30,899 nucleotides of DNA, taken from assembly GCA_000969725.1 (NCBI GenBank), contig JXSR01S002227.1. The stretch is one strand, 5' to 3'. The translations under genes were made by a program, and so were the position numbers. Every line of letters begins with the position of its first letter. Within the stretch, counting starts at the first letter, position 1. This document shows positions 19,401-23,769 of this stretch, one piece after another. The notes beneath the pieces were generated by a model. The model had not been told where the DNA came from, did not search any database, and was given only the letters and a program-made list of their open reading frames with translations. This stretch comes from Ophiothrix spiculata (taxonomy: Eukaryota > Echinodermata > Ophiuroidea > Amphilepidida > Ophiotrichidae).

Positions 19401-22032
19401 GGCGGGACAGAGTGTGCCTTCTAAACTTCTCATATTTCTTTGACTGGGAAAAAAGTGTATTATGGAGAACAAAGAAAATGGAATAATAATCATGATTATT
19501 GGAAATAAGTGGCGTAGTTAGATCTTTTGGTCAGGCGTGGGAAAGCACATTTCTTCCCGATTTCTGCTCCTTACGATTTGTCCGAGAAATTTTAATTTTC
19601 ATAGACTCAAATAAATTTAGGTATATTTTATAAACTGACAAGTAAAAAAATCAGAGGTTTTCAGCGGTTATCCCAATTTTTCCACATCTTTCCCCACAAT
19701 TCTCTGCCTTCACTGGGGCAAACTACACGAGAGCTCGTAATGTACATCCATGTACATCGATGTACATTCCTGGAGAAGAGATTGTGTCTACACGATGACG
19801 CGTCACCCAGATTTGGATTCACGCTGCGTATTCAACTGCGCGTGTGTTTGCGCCTATGCGTTATACCTACGCATACTACCAAGTCGCATGTTAAAGCGAA
19901 CGCACACGCAATGTGTAAGGCGCACGAACGTATTTTGTTGAATGTACATCCCAGGAATCTACATGGATGTACATTCCGAGCTCTCGTGTAGTTTGCCCCA
20001 TTGTTTCCTGTCTTGTCATATTTTTTACTTTCCCGATTTACCCGCTTGTTTCCCTGATTTCTCGCTCGGTTTTATGCCAGAGAGGCATTGTACTATGTAC
20101 TCTATAGGACTGTTAAAAATCCAACAGGAAAACAAAACTTGTGAAATTGAACGAAAGACTACCCCAAACGGCGTGAATAGAAGAAACACCCAATTTTTCG
20201 GGAGATATGACTTTACCTTTGGTGAAAGGTTTTCCCCAAATGAAAAATTTTACATACTCAAAACAGCTTCTGTTCGCTCGATCCTCACCTGAATACAGAT
20301 CCACTCACATAAAAATGCATTCTAACTTGATATCAATGATGTAATTATTTTTTCAGGTATGAGCTGATGTGTAGTTGTTGGAATCGCATTCCCGATGATC
20401 GTCCTTCTTTCCCGAAAATCGTTGAATATTTGGGGAACATGATTGACAAACTAGACGTAAGATGAAATCACATATGAAAAATGCCAGATGTAGCCAAACG
20501 AATTCAACATTATTAAAAACTGAGCTTTATATTTTATTTGATCTGCTCATATACCCGTTTATTTTCTAATGTTCTTTTTTTTAATTATTACGATTCACAA
20601 CTACATCTTTCTAGGCAAATAAGACGCGCATAAATGCCTTATGGTAAGCATGGTTCATAATGTAGTTTCCTGTTTTTTGAGAGGACTTCCGAACCATACT
20701 TTAATTTTATGAATTGAATCACAATCGTATTATTTATAACATATCTAAATCTGGTAGAATTTGAGCTGAAATTGACGGAGATATGATTGTTTGTTTGAAA
20801 CAGTGAAATATAGTGAAGGCATGTTGTCTTAAAGACGATCGCGGTGATAAGTTGCTACCAGTAGATTTTGATTATTTTTTGTCAGTTAATAGATAAGAGT
20901 CTAAACTTTAAAATTCAGAAATCTAAGCGCGCTATGACGTCATATATGATGACGTCATTTTTCTTTTAATGAACGATAACTTGAAAACTCGAGCGTTAGA
21001 TTACTTGGTGTAATTAACTTTTTTTATCTCTTCAATGTTATACAACCGAATTTCGATATTTCCTATGATGAAAATTGTTTTTTAGATTTTACCCCATGTA
21101 ATTTCATCTCACGCTATCTTTTTAAAACAGTCGGTGACCCTATAATTTTTTTCTCGATTTGACATCCACTTGACATTCACAATTGACCAGCCAAATATAA
21201 AAAAATTCTACACGTAGCAAATATGTGAAAAATCAAAATTTTTTAGTATAGGAAAACACACGTAAAGAAGGTGAATCGCATTTCATCTATTTTAAAATGT
21301 AGGACTTTTGTCTGATTATGTAGGTTTTTTTTTCTAAATTAAGAAAAGAGCCAGGATTCCAAACAATCCAGTTTCATTTTACTACGTGTTTCATTTTAAG
21401 ATGACATAGGGGTGGAATATAGATTTTGCTCGGTTATATCCCTTTTGCATTTTACCATCAACTCTTTGGAGATTATATAAACAACGGATTTGAAGAACAA
21501 AGCACTTTGGTAGGAAAATGTACACCATAAATGACATTGAATGGTATATCTATCGGGGTTATCAGGGACCTCAAATAACACAGATTCAAACCGATCAATT
21601 TGCTTCTATATACGGTATATTTTTCAAAAAATACTCGGAAAACAGAATGTTACGACAGAGGAATTAAACGAGACATGTGAGTGCAAAAATAATGCAATTG
21701 AGACATTTGGCAAAGTGGTATTAATGGCTTTGATTGGTCTTTTTGCTTAGCCACTTCTGTCAGACATGCATCTTAAAAGACAGTCGATAAAAAATGGCTT
21801 TCACAACAGGTGCTATTTCAATTTTATCATACACAATTTGGATCTTCAAAATGACTGTCATGCTCAAAGGGGTTAATTCTTTTATTTTTAGTGAAACGCA
21901 ATTGTTGATCAAAATGTTATAAAGCAATTTTATTAATTAATTTAATGTTTTCTTTTATTCGACAGTTGTATGTCTACACGGAAATCCCAAATCAACAATG
22001 ATCAAGCAGGAATTGATGCAGATACTGAATGA
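1173..22032 (+). CDS. FN3-containing receptor tyrosine kinase, Tie/TEK-like, 5'-partial, 14 visible exons
   Basis: Single-pass membrane receptor predicted to phosphorylate tyrosines in response to an extracellular ligand. Joined exons: 1173-1463, 2461-2681, 4847-4919, 5857-6109, 9170-9348, 10168-10278, 12162-12349, 14459-14584, 15689-15759, 16511-16551, 19157-19256, 20357-20456, 20615-20643, 21966-22032. Every junction is GT-AG and the phases match throughout, giving about 616 residues with one terminal stop. Rough layout: FN3 1-97, FN3 98-195, transmembrane 203-227, kinase 294-580, short tail to 616. Catalytic residues are intact: VAIK, helix-C Glu, HRDLAARN, DFG. WMAIE and the PENCDD motif near the kinase end are seen in Tie receptors, which also have FN3 repeats next to the membrane; the kinase insert is short. 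The subfamily is judged by eye from motifs. The signal peptide and any further ectodomain exons must lie before position 1. The ligand cannot be read from the sequence. Confidence 0.93.
1578..1748. mobile_element. 171-bp palindromic MITE
   Basis: Left arm from GTGCAGACTCC and right arm ending GGAGTCTGCAC are inverted copies of each other over about 70 bp with a few mismatches, around a loop of roughly 20-25 bp. The inner part includes GACGACAAAATGACGTAGGT in both arms. No clear target duplication was found. It lies in the intron between the first two visible FN3 exons. Confidence 0.8.
1749..2460. other. Intron sequence without recognised features
   Basis: AT-rich intron with a TTG/TTGTT-rich simple stretch around 1886-1960. 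No further exon, RNA gene or clear repeat boundary seen. Confidence 0.5.
2461..2681 (+). CDS. RTK exon: second FN3 domain, first three quarters
   Basis: The acceptor is CTATTTACAG and the donor is A|GTAAGT. The exon enters in phase 1 and leaves in phase 0. It starts with a typical FN3 opening (EPTNFRAPDADIDSITIEWE) and has the conserved Trp and the ITGYKIEI strand. It stops at YTFR, inside the F strand, so the domain must be finished by the next exon. The 221-nt length and the open frame across the whole interval support it. It is too short to pass a simple ORF filter because no ATG lies within it. Confidence 0.85.
2990..4580. mobile_element. Large foldback element, about 1.6 kb, arms of 600-700 bp
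   Basis: The left arm (about 2990-3716) and right arm (about 3953-4580) are inverted copies. For example GCACGGATCATAGCTATTT at 3698-3716 is mirrored at 3953, and the AGGAGATGTTTGCCAATCT-type end is mirrored at both outer limits. The outer 200 bp of each arm is built from TGGCAATTGCCA, CCAGAATGG and GCCAATCTGG words. The inner part has tandem units beginning AAAATGGAATGTTTTG (near 3390, 3519 and 3627, with a diverged first unit near 3249) that include GATCATAGCTGTTTGTG. A central loop of about 236 bp has its own duplication (GTAGGGATGGG at about 3780 and 3906). ORFs on both strands here are by-products of the repeats. Confidence 0.85.
4631..4687. repeat. Perfect 15-bp inverted repeat
   Basis: AAATATGATTATATA at 4631-4645 pairs exactly with TATATAATCATATTT at 4673-4687 across a 27-bp loop. 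It sits just beyond the foldback element and could be part of it or a small separate palindrome. Confidence 0.7.
4847..4919 (+). CDS. RTK exon: end of second FN3 domain
   Basis: This short 73-nt exon enters in phase 0 and leaves in phase 1. It encodes KTIGEAGRESYWSQPISKL, which completes the FN3 F and G strands broken off at YTFR in the previous exon. The acceptor is TTTTTCTTCAAATCAAG and the donor is G|GTAAGT. The first six bases repeat the acceptor (ATCAAG ATCAAG), so an alternative acceptor 6 bp downstream would drop Ile-Lys in frame. The match in both phase and domain content makes the exon convincing despite its size. A large foldback element lies in the intron just upstream. Confidence 0.82.
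4935..5050. repeat. Tetranucleotide microsatellite (ACAG/AGAT)n
   Basis: About 110 bp of imperfect AGAC repeats passing into AGAT repeats and then a short TA tract. It begins 15 bp after the donor of exon 4847-4919, so it may vary in length between individuals close to a splice site. Confidence 0.92.
5130..5205. mobile_element. Possible hAT-type terminus
   Basis: CAGAGCTAGGGTTGCACCGA followed by a run of interleaved ATCGGT/ACCGAT words resembles the ends of many hAT transposons. No matching inverted end was found in the window, so this is either a solo end or a coincidence. Confidence 0.3.
5319..5433 (+). repeat. Direct repeat copy 1 (about 115 bp)
   Basis: Begins TTAACTCTATGGCAATAAAT. It is repeated about 357 bp downstream with only a handful of differences. 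Confidence 0.85.
5676..5789 (+). repeat. Direct repeat copy 2 (about 115 bp)
   Basis: Second copy of the unit at 5319, ending about 70 bp before the acceptor of the transmembrane exon. The stretch between the copies carries an inverted partner pair (GTTTATGAGTCAC near 5443 and GTGACTCATAAAC near 5635), so the two copies may be parts of one composite element. Confidence 0.85.
5857..6109 (+). CDS. RTK exon: transmembrane helix and juxtamembrane segment
   Basis: The acceptor TACATAATTCATTTAG enters in phase 1 and the donor AAG|GTATGG leaves in phase 2. After a short Asp-rich linker, about 25 hydrophobic residues (nt 5877-5951) form the transmembrane helix. It is followed by TKCGCLCGQ, a possible palmitoylation cluster, and by the basic stop-transfer stretch LRRRIHKH, which fixes the topology with the kinase inside the cell. 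The exon then becomes Gly/Asn-rich and hydrophilic (GDHGNPNGDNGGNPNVNQ), an unusual low-complexity juxtamembrane linker. Tyrosines at VFYRR and NSYGD could be phosphorylation sites. Confidence 0.9.
6110..6869. other. Intron sequence without recognised features
   Basis: Start of the 3-kb intron between the transmembrane and first kinase exons. AT-rich; short ORFs on both strands overlap one another and show no family features. Confidence 0.5.
6870..7008 (-). pseudogene. tRNA-like sequence with A/T-rich tail, likely a SINE or tRNA pseudogene
   Basis: On the minus strand 7008-6946 reads like a tRNA: an A-box-like TCTCGCGGTTAAGGC, an anticodon arm with loop CTCCAAA (CCA at the anticodon position), and a B-box-like AGTTCGAGTCC. 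The T-stem does not close properly and the variable region is shortened, so it is not a normal functional tRNA. In the same orientation it is followed by an A/T-only tail of TTTTA-type repeats (down to about 6870), as expected for a retroposed copy. Confidence 0.55.
7072..7086. repeat. Short (AC)n microsatellite
   Basis: A run of about seven AC units followed by ACCCACAC. Confidence 0.85.
7223..7526 (+). pseudogene. LINE pol C-terminal relic
   Basis: Conceptual reading in two frames gives LYGAETRTLKK, a stop, LQDRLDGTYTRLLMRVKNV, then after a frameshift ITVAQRRAKFAGHCFHDVET, then AMCDKDGWQRCVSWISTEVE before TGA at 7524. The patterns DGTYTRxL and RRxxFAGHC are the distinctive C-terminus of a common group of non-LTR retrotransposon polyproteins. 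At least one stop and frame changes mean it is dead. A short TGA repeat after the stop fits a LINE 3' end. Confidence 0.8.
7779..8016. repeat. Nested inverted repeats
   Basis: ATCATTATTATGTTC (about 7779) is mirrored by GAACATAATAATGAT (about 7859), and TAAAATTGGATGGATT (about 7872) is mirrored by AATCCATCCAATTTTA (about 8000). The second stem overlaps the end of the first, giving two joined hairpins that may be the remains of a MITE. ORFs in this stretch are not supported. Confidence 0.65.
8372..8384 (+). promoter_or_regulatory. DR1 nuclear-receptor motif, unit 2
   Basis: GGGTCAAAGGTCA: two half-sites with one-base spacing, the consensus bound by HNF4, RXR heterodimers and COUP-TF. Whether it is used is unknown. 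Confidence 0.45.
8514..8526 (+). promoter_or_regulatory. DR1 nuclear-receptor motif, unit 3
   Basis: GGGTCAAAGGTCA, same place in the repeat unit as the previous one. Confidence 0.45.
8643..8655 (+). promoter_or_regulatory. DR1 nuclear-receptor motif, unit 4
   Basis: GGGTCAAAGGTCA; the sequence just after it differs from the other units. Confidence 0.45.
8773..8785 (+). promoter_or_regulatory. DR1 nuclear-receptor motif, unit 5
   Basis: AGGTCAAAGGTCA, the perfect consensus form. The sixth, partial unit has a degraded version (GGGTCAAAGGTAA) near 8900. Confidence 0.47.
9170..9348 (+). CDS. RTK exon: kinase N-lobe, nucleotide loop and VAIK lysine
   Basis: The acceptor is TTTTTACTTTTGTAG and the donor is CAG|GTACGT; phase 2 in, phase 1 out. 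It opens with a juxtamembrane part and then the glycine loop LNQGNFGNV and PVAIKTLS, which carries the ATP-binding lysine of beta-3. In the loop the first Gly of GxGxxG is replaced by Asn while the second and third remain; QGNFGNV is close to the EGNFGQV form of Tie receptors. An 8-bp perfect hairpin (GTGTCACT/AGTGACAC, 9121-9139) lies about 30 bp before the acceptor. Confidence 0.93.
9428..9630. mobile_element. Small MITE with 18-bp inverted ends
   Basis: CTGCAGGTATAGCGTAAC at 9428-9445 and its inverted copy (two mismatches) at 9613-9630 bracket about 200 bp in the intron after the first kinase exon. Confidence 0.6.
9631..10167. other. Intron remainder
   Basis: A CACGTGACGTCA stretch at about 9724 combines an E-box and a CRE-like site. 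Nothing else is recognised before the helix-C exon. Confidence 0.45.
10168..10278 (+). CDS. RTK exon: kinase helix C to beta-4
   Basis: This 111-nt phase 1-1 exon has acceptor TTTTATACAG and donor AAG|GTAAGA. It encodes NELEFMMKIGRHRNIVSLVG, with the helix-C glutamate that pairs with the VAIK lysine, followed by the G-H-x-N-I-V motif typical of Tie, FGFR and VEGFR class kinases, then SCLNE. No ATG-started ORF marks it. It was found by scanning for kinase subdomains III and IV between the flanking exons. Confidence 0.92.
10279..11473. other. Intron sequence without recognised features
   Basis: About 1.2 kb with no exon, RNA gene or clear repeat boundary that I can support. Confidence 0.45.
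11474..11907 (+). mobile_element. tRNA-derived SINE
   Basis: The 5' end resembles a tRNA gene: A-box region TAGTGTAGTGGTTAGCAA (from 11481) and a perfect B box GGTTCGATTCC (11524-11534) inside the stem CCGGGTTCGATTCCCGG. The anticodon stem is badly paired, so it is not a working tRNA. A body of about 330 bp follows, including a GGAGGGGACGTAAAGCCGTC core (about 11691-11710) that resembles the shared central domain of some invertebrate SINEs. It ends in a TAA-repeat and A-rich tail at 11882-11907. The minus-strand ORF here is a shadow. Confidence 0.85.
11908..12161. other. Intron remainder before the hinge exon
   Basis: AT-rich intron; ends with the polypyrimidine tract TTTGTTTTTTCTACC. Confidence 0.5.
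12162..12349 (+). CDS. RTK exon: kinase hinge, short kinase insert, helix E
   Basis: The acceptor is TTTTTTCTACCAACAG. The donor, ATC|GTTAGT, is the weakest in the gene. Phase 1 in, phase 0 out. TLYMVLEYVNLGNLYNYLR is the hinge and helix D of RTKs with a Gly-Asn-Leu signature. About 20 residues with Gly, Asp and one Cys form a short kinase insert, then DIKQLMNLALDVARGMRFLA gives helix E. Without the intron the frame would reach a stop within 24 bases of the donor, which supports the exon end. Confidence 0.92.
12623..12963. mobile_element. hAT-type MITE with 8-bp target duplication
   Basis: GTTAAAAT stands directly on both sides (12615-12622 and 12964-12971), the 8-bp duplication size of hAT transposases. 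The left end CTGACAGGTATTAA and the inverted right end CAGTGCCGGATTAA agree at 9 of 14 positions, and both are followed by GGGCCC-rich inner sequence. The CAGTGCCGG end is a familiar hAT form. The interior has a polypurine tract (about 12690-12752) and a C10/G10 hairpin (about 12797-12826), with no transposase. Confidence 0.82.
12972..14458. other. Intron remainder
   Basis: About 1.5 kb, AT-rich. Apart from a weak tRNA-like stretch at 13869-13946, I see no exon or clear element. Confidence 0.45.
13869..13946 (+). pseudogene. Decayed tRNA-like sequence
   Basis: TTAGTTAGCTCAGCGGTTA fits a tRNA D-arm and A box, and GATTCGAAAAT about 55 bp later is a poor B box. Stems do not pair well. Probably an old SINE head. 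Confidence 0.33.
14459..14584 (+). CDS. RTK exon: catalytic loop HRDLAARN and DFG
   Basis: This 126-nt phase 0-0 exon (acceptor TTAATTTTTAG, donor GAC|GTGAGT) encodes IIHRDLAARNVLV, then KVSDFGLSRDEPVYTQTSD. The HRDLAARN form is specific to tyrosine kinases; the catalytic Asp, Asn and the DFG Asp are all present. Between VLV and KVSDFG there are ten residues (HRDFDNCLVA) where FGFR and Tie have about six, so the beta-7 turn has a four-residue insertion and contains a second, non-catalytic HRD. The activation-loop tyrosine in PVYTQ is the likely autophosphorylation site. Confidence 0.95.
14585..15688. other. Intron with homopolymer G/C runs
   Basis: A G10-11 run near 15201 and a C13 run near 15593 flank a segment rich in GCCATTTT, GGCCATTT and CCGATTTTT words, which is probably an interspersed repeat of unknown type. 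The 105-codon minus-strand ORF there has no recognisable domain. Confidence 0.45.
15689..15759 (+). CDS. RTK exon: P+1 loop, WMAIE
   Basis: This 71-nt exon (acceptor GAACTCTTTCAG, donor GT|GTAAGT, phase 0 in, phase 2 out) encodes YHLPAEWMAIETL, then FSTQSDV. It is the activation-segment end and the start of helix F, including the Asp that anchors the catalytic loop. WMAIE in place of the common WMAPE is also found in Tie kinases. The residue before WMA, usually Lys or Arg in LPVKW, is Glu here (LPAEW), a charge change at the substrate-binding P+1 loop. The first Tyr could be a second activation-loop site. Confidence 0.92.
15760..16310. other. Intron sequence without recognised features
   Basis: Contains CCGCGAAGTGC and GGCGAAGCACAGCTGGATATG style short repeats around 15955-16000. 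No exon seen. Confidence 0.4.
16311..16432. repeat. AT-only low-complexity tract
   Basis: About 120 bp of TATAATATAATAT-like sequence that can fold on itself, lying less than 100 bp upstream of the 41-nt helix-F exon. Confidence 0.85.
16511..16551 (+). CDS. RTK exon: helix F (WAFGVLLWEIFTLG)
   Basis: A very short exon of 41 nt (acceptor TTGTTCATAG, donor G|GTAAGA, phase 2 in, phase 1 out) encoding WAFGVLLWEIFTLG, the nearly invariant helix F of tyrosine kinases. The upstream intron ends in a 120-bp tract of almost pure A/T that can fold back on itself. The motif is diagnostic. Confidence 0.93.
17003..17139. mobile_element. 137-bp hairpin element
   Basis: GTTACCCCCTGTTTGTT at the left is mirrored by AACAAACAGGGGATAAC at the right. 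The arms continue with few mismatches through TGCAATACGGA, AATATTAATGGTTT and GTTCGTATCACAC, leaving a loop of only about 15 bases around CTTTCAG. A near-complete foldback. Confidence 0.85.
17436..17634. mobile_element. About 200-bp hairpin element
   Basis: The arms (GTCATTGTGTGAATT, ATTGTTTTGGACC, GAGGTATTTTTCT) are mirrored around the central palindrome GGGAGCGCAGCTCCC near 17537. ORFs overlapping it on the minus strand come from the palindrome. Confidence 0.82.
17635..18270. other. Intron sequence with CpG-rich patch
   Basis: A local patch at about 17770-17870 is rich in ACGCGCG and GCGTTTTA words against a very AT-rich background. No gene or element boundary is evident. Confidence 0.4.
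18271..18861. repeat. Cluster of GACTC/GAGTC words
   Basis: By hand count about 22 copies of GACTC or GAGTC, mostly within TGACTC or GAGTCA, in roughly 590 bp. Both orientations alternate and spacing is irregular, so this is not a simple tandem repeat. A gap without the word lies at about 18500-18705. Confidence 0.75.
19157..19256 (+). CDS. RTK exon: kinase helix G region, NCDD motif
   Basis: This 100-nt exon (acceptor TTGCTCTATAG, donor AT|GTAAGA, phase 1 in, phase 2 out) encodes ETPYSGKVETRNLATYLEDG followed by NRMEKPENCDDKM. TPY is the conserved turn after helix F. The pattern G-x-R-x-E-K-P-x-N-C-D-D is characteristic of Tie/TEK kinases, where most RTKs have other residues after the proline. 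The preceding intron, 16552-19156, is about 2.6 kb. Confidence 0.92.
19257..19713. other. Intron sequence without recognised features
   Basis: Short minus-strand ORFs only; no domain, repeat edge or RNA gene seen. Confidence 0.4.
19714..20000. mobile_element. 287-bp MITE with 23-bp perfect terminal inverted repeats
   Basis: TGGGGCAAACTACACGAGAG plus CTC at the left is exactly inverted at 19978-20000. Just inside each end are several TGTACAT words and a CCAGGAAT/ATTCCTGG pair. The middle is richer in CpG and ACGCA/TGCGT words. ORFs covering it are not coding. It lies in the intron before the C-lobe exon. Confidence 0.87.
20357..20456 (+). CDS. RTK exon: kinase C-lobe end, CW and RPSF
   Basis: This 100-nt exon (acceptor TTATTTTTTCAG, donor GAC|GTAAGA, phase 2 in, phase 0 out) encodes YELMCSCWNRIPDDRPSF, the helix H and I signature in which the Arg of DDRPSF forms the conserved salt bridge with the activation-segment Glu. 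It then runs through FPKIVEYLGNMIDKLD to the end of the kinase domain. Read-through into the intron would add only Val-Arg before a stop. Confidence 0.94.
20615..20643 (+). CDS. RTK 29-nt microexon in the C-terminal tail
   Basis: The acceptor is ACATCTTTCTAG and the donor is TG|GTAAGC. It enters in phase 0 and leaves in phase 2, encoding ANKTRINAL plus two bases of a Cys codon. It follows exon 20357-20456 after only 158 bp. The evidence is two good splice sites, an open frame and a phase that fits the terminal exon; there is no conserved domain here, so confidence is lower. Because 29 is not a multiple of three, skipping it would change the tail frame. Confidence 0.66.
20644..21965. other. 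Last intron of the kinase gene
   Basis: It holds two CRE-like TGACGTCA sites (20935-20942 and 20950-20957) and otherwise AT-rich sequence. Small ORFs at 21396-21750 on both strands show no domain. The 21541 frame contains NVTTEELNET but does not join the gene in phase. Confidence 0.5.
20935..20957. promoter_or_regulatory. Paired CRE-like sites
   Basis: TGACGTCA at 20935-20942 and again at 20950-20957, forming a near-palindrome around ATATATG. This is the consensus for CREB/ATF proteins; function is untested. Confidence 0.35.
21966..22032 (+). CDS. RTK terminal exon and stop codon
   Basis: The acceptor is TTCTTTTATTCGACAG. Taken in phase 2 from the microexon it reads Cys, then CMSTRKSQINNDQAGIDADT, Glu and TGA at 22030-22032. 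The tail is short, hydrophilic and has no tyrosine in this frame. The choice rests on a strong acceptor, the matching phase and an immediate in-frame stop, with no homology to confirm it. A competing acceptor near 21645 would create a TGA at the junction and was rejected. Confidence 0.66.
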
Positions 22033-22178
22033 ACTTCGTTGTACATTTTGCCACCCATTATACTGTCTAATGAGAACTTGAACATTATTCGTCATGTGAG
22101 TGCAAGAAAGTCGTATCTGCAATAGCTGCCATTTGTCATAAATTTGAATGGCACACTATGGAATTTCCAGTCTTGGGT

Positions 22179-22243
22179 CAGTGACTCTTGAAATGGGTCT
22201 TCAGGTGACTGTATCACCTGAAGAACCATTTCAAGAGCCACTG
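22179..22243 (+). repeat. 30-bp stem, 5-nt loop hairpin
   Basis: CAGTGACTCTTGAAATGGGT through TCAGGTGA pairs with TCACCTGAAGAACCATTTCA through CACTG with two mismatches; the loop is CTGTA. Size and pairing resemble a microRNA precursor, but it is nested in the palindromic element at 22090-22350. Confidence 0.8.
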
Positions 22244-22290
22244 GGAGAGAAATTTCGAGTGATTTTTCACATTATAGTGATAAGGTGTTT

Positions 22291-22300
22291 AATAAATAAA
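22291..22300 (+). terminator. Candidate polyadenylation signal AATAAATAAA
   Basis: Two overlapping AATAAA hexamers about 260 nt after the stop codon of the kinase gene. It is the first such hexamer after the stop, so it is the best candidate for the mRNA 3' end. It lies inside the palindromic element. Confidence 0.45.
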
Positions 22301-22476
22301 TGGATAAGGCAACCATTGCAGGTACAACTTTCTTGCACTCATATGACGATTGAGGACATCGTCATCTTCCTTTCAGAAGCAGTCTCATCATGCTCATGAA
22401 AATGATACTTCTTCTTTAGAATGGAGACATTTTAAGAGTAAAAGTATTTGAAGAGTATATGTCTTAAATTGCTAAT

Positions 22477-23180
22477 GTGTCGATTCAACCTGTCATGAGT
22501 GCACGCAACCTCGGGGTCATATTTGAAAATGATCTTAAAATGGATAGTTACAGCCTTCTTTATGGCCTTCCTGACTCACACATTTCCAAACTGCAAAGAA
22601 TACAAAATTCGGCGGCAAGACTGGTTACTCGCACACAGTTTTGTGATCATATTACTCCTGTCTTACAACAATTACATTGGTTGCCAGTAGAATACCGTAT
22701 TAAGTTCAAACTTTTGGTCTTATTAAGATACAAATCTCTACATGAATTGGCACCTGTTTATCTGCAGACCCTGTAAAGAAGTATATTCCACCTCGCAATT
22801 TACGTTCTGCTTCTCAATTTAAAATTGTGTCTTCATCAACAGCTACTGCTACTTATGGTGATCGTTCTTTCCAAAAAGCTACTGCTGTCCTTTGGAATAC
22901 TCTGCCACTTCACGTAAAGAACTGTCAAACTGTTAATCAATTTAAATCTTGCCTTACGACACATTTGTTTAAACTTGCTTTTGGTAAATAATTTCCTCGT
23001 TTCAGTTTCATATAACTGTATAAATGTTCATGCCTCGCTTAGTATGTGTATGTATGTATGACTTTATTTTTGTATATTATGTCTATGTATGTAACTGTTT
23101 AGTTTTCTTATGTTTGTATGGCGCTTAGAGACTCCGGTGTTAGGCGCTTCATAAGCATCATCATATTATTATTATTATAC
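22477..23180 (+). pseudogene. LINE reverse transcriptase C-terminal relic with 3' end
   Basis: Frame 1 (22477-22775) gives ARNLGVIFENDLKMD, an apparent internal deletion, then LYGLPDSHISKLQRIQNSAA and ITPVLQQLHWLPVEYRIKFK. A one-base shift near 22775 continues as KKYIPPRNLRSA through YGDRSFQKATAVLWNTLPLH to LAFGK and TAA at 22989-22991. This is the region downstream of the RT catalytic domain in CR1/L2/Rex-like LINEs. The 3' UTR has the CTTAGAGACTCCGGTGTTAG type motif and ends in an ATT/ATC repeat near 23150-23180. It is truncated at the 5' end and frameshifted. Confidence 0.87.
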
Positions 23181-23769
23181 TTTTTAAAAGTTTAGAACCT
23201 GAAAAGGATTGTTTTCAAGTCGTATAATATTAAAGTTGTAAGATTTTAACACATACTGTATAACCAAGATAGGCATCTCTTGCCACAACAGTTTTGGCTG
23301 TGCAGTAACGAATAATTGGCAACTCTACATCTAAAAAATGGAACAATTCTAATTATAAAGTTATTGATGCTTTAAGCATCACATTTCCCAGAATGAAAGC
23401 GTACAACTACTCAGATCTGCTTTTGACATGAGTTTACTTTTAAATTTACCTCCATCTGATCCTGTTTGTGCTCAAGGGGGGTCCATAAGGACCCAAAATC
23501 AGATGCATGTAAGAAAGTATGGTCAAACTGAAGGAGTCATTTTTCAACGAAATTGAGAAAACATACTTTTAGTTGATTAGTTTCAAATATTGGAATTCCA
23601 TCCGGGTATTTACTTAGAAATGGTAATAGTGTTTTTAACATGTTCTGTAAAGCTTAGGCTCAGAAACATCAACGCATCAACCTATAGAGACGAAATAGAG
23701 ATAATTACTCAGTATGTTAATATTATAACCTTAATACATTTCACATGATGTAGTTAACATTTTTCATTT
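23181..23769. other. Intergenic sequence without recognised features
   Basis: No gene, element edge or RNA gene could be supported. Confidence 0.4.

Larger units (their letters stand above)
22090..22350. mobile_element. Palindromic element in the kinase-gene 3' UTR
   Basis: GTGAGTGCAAGAAAGTCGTA (from about 22095) is mirrored near 22322-22344 by an inverted copy; the arms match over about 45 bp with a few changes. At the centre is a second strong hairpin (22179-22243). It starts about 60 bp after the stop codon and carries the only AATAAA seen nearby. Confidence 0.75.

Noticed and set aside
21541..21750. Frame containing NVTTEELNET as a possible tail exon of the receptor
   Set aside because: Joining it in phase 2 after the microexon makes a TGA at the junction, and the sequence before it is a poor acceptor. 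The exon at 21966 fits better.
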